Shown here: piece after piece, positions 32,274-35,178 of the stretch | How positions within the stretch are numbered: the stretch's first letter is position 1 | Layout of the letters: each line of letters opens with the position of its first letter | Origin: Bacillota bacterium | GTDB lineage: Bacteria > Bacillota > Clostridia > Clostridiales > Clostridiaceae | Assembly (NCBI GenBank): GCA_023427705.1 | Contig: JAEZAL010000128.1 | Location: 1 to 35,178, forward strand | Length of the DNA: 35,178 nt | Direction of reading: 5' to 3' | Position numbers and translations under genes: made by a program | The notes under the pieces: generated by a model | Told to the model about the DNA's origin: nothing | Seen by the model: only the letters and a program-made list of their open reading frames with translations | Databases searched by the model: none

Positions 32274-32279
32274 TATTAG

Positions 32280-32307
32280 AGGTGAGGCATTTCAGATGCC
32301 TCATCTT
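32280..32307 (+). terminator. Hairpin between galT and galR, possible attenuator
   Basis: AGGTGAGGCAT pairs with ATGCCTCATCT (11 bp, one G-U pair) around TTCAG. The following sequence TTAATTGTAT lacks a proper U-tract, so it may only partly terminate and could lower galR expression from the gal promoter. Confidence 0.5.
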
Positions 32308-32350
32308 AATTGTATATTTAAATATATACTTTTATAATGGAGGTGATTAT

Positions 32351-33364
32351 ATGGCAACAATTAAGGAAATTGCAAATGCTGCAGGGGTTTCTATTGCAAC
32401 TGTATCTCGTATCTTAAATTTTGATAAAACTCTTAATGTTTCTGAAGAAACAAGAAAAAAAGTTTTACGTATTGCTGAAGAACTGAATTATGTAACTATA
32501 AAAGAAAGAAAAAATAAGCTTAAGAATTATACTATTGGAATTGTATGTTCATTTAGTGAAACTAAAGAATTAAATGATCCATATTTCTTATCTATAAGAA
32601 TGGCAATAGAAAAGAAATGCATAGAAGATAATATAGGATTTAAATCTTTATATCTTAGTAATTTCTCAAAAGATAATTCATATAATTATAAAGACTTGGA
32701 TGGTATTGTTGCTATAGGAATTTTTGAAGATACTGAAATAAATAGCTTAAAAGAATTATCTTCAAATATTATATTTATTGATTCTTCACCAGAAGAATGG
32801 GAATTTGATTCTATAGTTGTTGATTTAAAATATGGAGCTAAAAAAGCACTTGATTATTTATATAATCTAGGGCATAAAAATATAGGGTATATAGGAGCTA
32901 AAGTTATACCACATAACAGTAATAATGAAATTGAATTAATAAACTATAGAGAATCTACTTACAAAAAATTCATGGTAGATATAAATAATTATAAAGAAGA
33001 ATGGATTTTTAAAGGGAATTTTACTCCAGAAGACGGTTATGTATTGATGAAGAATGCATTAAAATTAAAAAATATCCCAACTGCCTTTTTTATAGCAAGT
33101 GACCCTATGGCAATTGGAGCTTATAAAGCTATTCAGGAAGAAGGTTATACTATACCAAATGATATAAGTATTGTAGGGTTTGATGATATAGCCACGGCAC
33201 AATATTTAACACCTTCTTTAACTACAGTAAAGGTATTTACAGATTATATGGGGGAAACCGCTTTAGATACTTTAATGGAAAGAATAAAAGACGAAAGAGA
33301 GTTAAGTAAAAAAATAGTATTACCTGTTAAACTAATTATAAGAGATAGCTGTAAGGCTATATAG
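32351..33364 (+). CDS. galR: LacI-family transcriptional regulator (probable GalR)
   Basis: A 337-residue repressor with the LacI helix-turn-helix at residues 3-22 (TIKEIANAAGVSIATVSRIL), hinge helix region to about 60, and a periplasmic-binding-protein-like sugar domain (NYTIGIVCSFSETKELNDPY, LDGIVAIGIF, GHKNIGYIGAK, PTAFFIASDPMAIGAYKA and ISIVGFDDIATAQYLTPSLTTV). The location right after galKET makes galactose or a derivative the likely effector. ATG at 32351 follows GGAGGTG; the frame extended to 32282 crosses the hairpin and is rejected. Confidence 0.9.
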   Translation: MATIKEIANAAGVSIATVSRILNFDKTLNVSEETRKKVLRIAEELNYVTIKERKNKLKNYTIGIVCSFSETKELNDPYFLSIRMAIEKKCIEDNIGFKSLYLSNFSKDNSYNYKDLDGIVAIGIFEDTEINSLKELSSNIIFIDSSPEEWEFDSIVVDLKYGAKKALDYLYNLGHKNIGYIGAKVIPHNSNNEIELINYRESTYKKFMVDINNYKEEWIFKGNFTPEDGYVLMKNALKLKNIPTAFFIASDPMAIGAYKAIQEEGYTIPNDISIVGFDDIATAQYLTPSLTTVKVFTDYMGETALDTLMERIKDERELSKKIVLPVKLIIRDSCKAI

Positions 33365-33408
33365 AATAAATACGAAATTAGAGTACTGCTTACCATACTT
33401 TTTACAAG

Positions 33409-33449
33409 TAGCTATATCTATAATTATAGTAGATATAGCTATTATTTTT
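33409..33449 (+). terminator. Terminator after galR
   Basis: TAGCTATATCTA pairs perfectly with TAGATATAGCTA (12 bp), nine-base loop, followed by TTATTTTTA. Confidence 0.85.
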
Positions 33450-33539
33450 AGTTAGAATAAAATTAAAATAATGATAAATTTCCCTTATTATAGTATACTA
33501 TCCTTAAATAATATCTTATGGAAAGAGAATGATGAATTT

Positions 33540-34469
33540 ATGACAAATACTAAACACTTTTTTATAATAAATCCTGAAGCAGGTAAAACTGATGTTTCTG
33601 AAAAAGTAAGTAGTGAAATAAAAAAAGCTTTTAAAGATAAGGAAGATTCTTATTCAATTTATATTACTAAAGGTAAAAATGATGCTACAAATTTTACAAA
33701 GAATATATGTAAAACTGAAAACGGTAATTTAAGATTTTATGCTTGTGGTGGAGATGGAACTCTTAATGAAGTAATCAATGGTTTAATTGGATATAAAAAT
33801 GCTAGTGCTTCAGTGATACCTTATGGAACAGGAAATGATTTTGTTAATAACTTCAACTCAAATTGTAGTTTTTTTGATATTCAAAAACAAATAGAATTTG
33901 ATGAAGAAGAAATTGATGTATTAAAAGTTAATGATAAATATTCTGTGAATTTATGTAATATTGGATTTGATGCAAAGGTTGCAAATAATATAAATAAATT
34001 TAAGAGGTTTCCATTTATAAGTGGACAAGGTGCCTATACACTATCTACATTTTATTCTCTGTTACATAAAATGCACTCAAATTTGGATATATTAATAGAT
34101 AATAAAGAGCTGATACAAGGTGATTTCTTGTTATGTGTTGTAGCTAATGGAATGACCTATGGTGGAGGCTATAAGGGAGCACCTTTAGCTAAAATTAATG
34201 ATGGACTAATTGATGTTTGTATATTTAAAAAAGTGTCTAGATTAAAATTAGTAAAATTAATTAATGTATATAAAAGAGGAGAACATTTGGACAATGAAGA
34301 AATGAAGAAATACTTTATCTATAAAAAATGTAAATCTATATATATAAAATCGAAAGATGATTTTACTGTATGTATAGATGGTGAAATAATAGTGGAGAAA
34401 AATATTAATATTGCTTTAGAGAAAAAAGCATTAAATTTTCTAGTTCCACATAAGAAAATAATTTATTAA
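33540..34469 (+). CDS. YegS/DagK/BmrU-type lipid kinase
   Basis: The 309-residue product has the diacylglycerol-kinase catalytic fold: IINPEAGK at the N-terminus, the nucleotide loop ACGGDGTLNEVINGL near residue 65, and IPYGTGNDFVNNF. The C-terminal half contains NIGFDAKVA, VVANGMTYGGGYKGAPLAKINDGLIDVCI and CIDGEI. Such enzymes phosphorylate diacylglycerol or related lipids at the inner face of the membrane; exact substrate is not known. ATG at 33540 is chosen by alignment with the family N-terminus; the upstream 23 codons add nothing family-like. The ribosome binding site is weak (AAAGAG). Confidence 0.88.
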   Translation: MTNTKHFFIINPEAGKTDVSEKVSSEIKKAFKDKEDSYSIYITKGKNDATNFTKNICKTENGNLRFYACGGDGTLNEVINGLIGYKNASASVIPYGTGNDFVNNFNSNCSFFDIQKQIEFDEEEIDVLKVNDKYSVNLCNIGFDAKVANNINKFKRFPFISGQGAYTLSTFYSLLHKMHSNLDILIDNKELIQGDFLLCVVANGMTYGGGYKGAPLAKINDGLIDVCIFKKVSRLKLVKLINVYKRGEHLDNEEMKKYFIYKKCKSIYIKSKDDFTVCIDGEIIVEKNINIALEKKALNFLVPHKKIIY

Positions 34470-34493
34470 TTAGAATAGGAATGAGGTATAATT

Positions 34494-35178
34494 TTGAGTA
34501 GCTTTATAGAATTTAAAGATGTTAAAAAGACATATAAAATGGGTGAAGTTGATATTGATGCTTTAAGAGGGGTATCCTTTGAGATAGAAAAAGGAGAATT
34601 TGTTATAGTGGCAGGAGCTAGTGGTGCTGGTAAAAGTACAATACTGAATATTTTAGGGGGAATGGATACTTCCACTAGTGGTAAAATTATTGTTGATAAT
34701 AATACAATAAGTAGCTATACAGAAAAAGAGTTAATTTCATATAGGCGTTTTGATATTGGCTTTGTTTTTCAATTTTATAATTTAGTTCAAAATTTAACGG
34801 CTTTAGAAAATGTTGAGCTAGCTACGCAAATATGTAAAAACCCACTTAATCCATCAGAAGTATTAGAAGCAGTAGGTTTAGAAGAAAGAAAAAATAACTT
34901 TCCTTCTCAATTATCAGGTGGTGAGCAACAAAGGGTTGCTATAGCTAGAGCATTAGCTAAAAATCCGAAGTTATTGCTTTGTGATGAACCAACAGGTGCA
35001 TTGGATTATAATACTGGAAAGGCTATCTTAAAGTTGTTACAAGATACGTGCAGAGAACGTAATATGACAGTTATAATAATTACACATAACCTTGCATTAA
35101 CACCTATGGGGGATAAAATAATAAAAGTTAAAAATGGAATGATTGAAAGTGTTACTTTAAATGACAATCCAACTCCAG
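34494..35178 (+). CDS. ABC transporter ATP-binding protein (MacB/LolD type), 3' end outside window
   Basis: The frame opens with TTG at 34494 after ATGAGGT and runs off the right edge, giving 228 codons. Walker A is GASGAGKST (about residues 42-50), the Q-loop is FVFQFYNLVQNLTALENV, the signature is LSGGEQQRVAIARAL, Walker B is LLLCDEPTGALD and the switch His is in IIITHNLAL. The FQFYNL and EPTGALD wording is typical of MacB/LolD/FtsE-like ATPases that pair with an FtsX-type permease, expected downstream of the window. It starts 24 bases after the lipid kinase, so the two may be co-transcribed. Confidence 0.9.
   Translation, partial: MSSFIEFKDVKKTYKMGEVDIDALRGVSFEIEKGEFVIVAGASGAGKSTILNILGGMDTSTSGKIIVDNNTISSYTEKELISYRRFDIGFVFQFYNLVQNLTALENVELATQICKNPLNPSEVLEAVGLEERKNNFPSQLSGGEQQRVAIARALAKNPKLLLCDEPTGALDYNTGKAILKLLQDTCRERNMTVIIITHNLALTPMGDKIIKVKNGMIESVTLNDNPTP

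Noticed and set aside
32282..32350. N-terminal extension of the LacI-type regulator
   Set aside because: It runs over the hairpin after galT; the ATG at 32351 has GGAGGTG and begins exactly at the family's usual MATIKEIA start.

Overview
The window is about 35 kb of very AT-rich DNA. Genes start with strong AGGAGG-type ribosome binding sites, coding regions avoid G and C at third positions, and hairpin/U-tract terminators are frequent. Together with an anaerobic gene set (desulfoferrodoxin superoxide reductase, acetate kinase, catabolic threonine ammonia-lyase, class II GalT) this points to a low-GC Firmicute, most likely Clostridium sensu stricto. It reads as ordinary chromosome: I see no rRNA, tRNA, CRISPR array, transposase, prophage or attachment site. 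Both ends cut through genes (a DUF1846 protein on the left, an ABC-transporter ATPase on the right).

Layout. 1-4.8 kb: DUF1846 protein (partial), RNase J, a HAD phosphatase, an unknown coiled-coil-like protein and a 51-residue basic protein whose ribosome binding site can be paired into a hairpin. 4.8-9.3 kb: threonine ammonia-lyase (minus), a small GTG-start ORF overlapping a short-chain dehydrogenase, a small membrane-anchored low-complexity protein and a secreted/membrane DUF2207 protein (minus). 9.3-15 kb: a TIM-barrel-like protein (DUF7916 type), a hydantoinase/dihydropyrimidinase behind a near-perfect sigma-54 promoter, a stand-alone homocysteine-methyltransferase domain, acetate kinase and a DUF1450 protein. 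15-21.4 kb: EamA transporter, YqeY and an S66 peptidase (both minus), an RNase-H-fold protein that has lost most catalytic acids, desulfoferrodoxin, an MFS transporter translationally coupled to a YgjP-type metallopeptidase, a TIGR04540-type small protein and a Nudix hydrolase. 21.5-28.4 kb: an NCS2 purine permease (minus) with an unusual G-rich leader, csoR-copZ under a CsoR-like operator, and a MarR regulator divergent from a heterodimeric ABC exporter pair. 28.5-33.4 kb: a galK-galE-galT-galR locus (Leloir galactose pathway) with four phased direct repeats just upstream of its promoter. 33.5 kb to end: a YegS/DagK-type lipid kinase and an MacB/LolD-type ATPase.

How the genes work together. 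Clear functional units are the gal operon with its LacI-family regulator, the MarR/ABC exporter unit with a perfect 11-bp inverted repeat between the divergent genes, and the copper-response pair csoR-copZ, which has no copA beside it. Most other genes are single units with their own promoter and terminator. No complete new multi-gene system is evident. The most useful leads are the sigma-54-driven hydantoinase, the G-rich leader of the purine permease, the catalytically degenerate RNase-H-fold protein, the gal promoter repeats and the two small ORFs.
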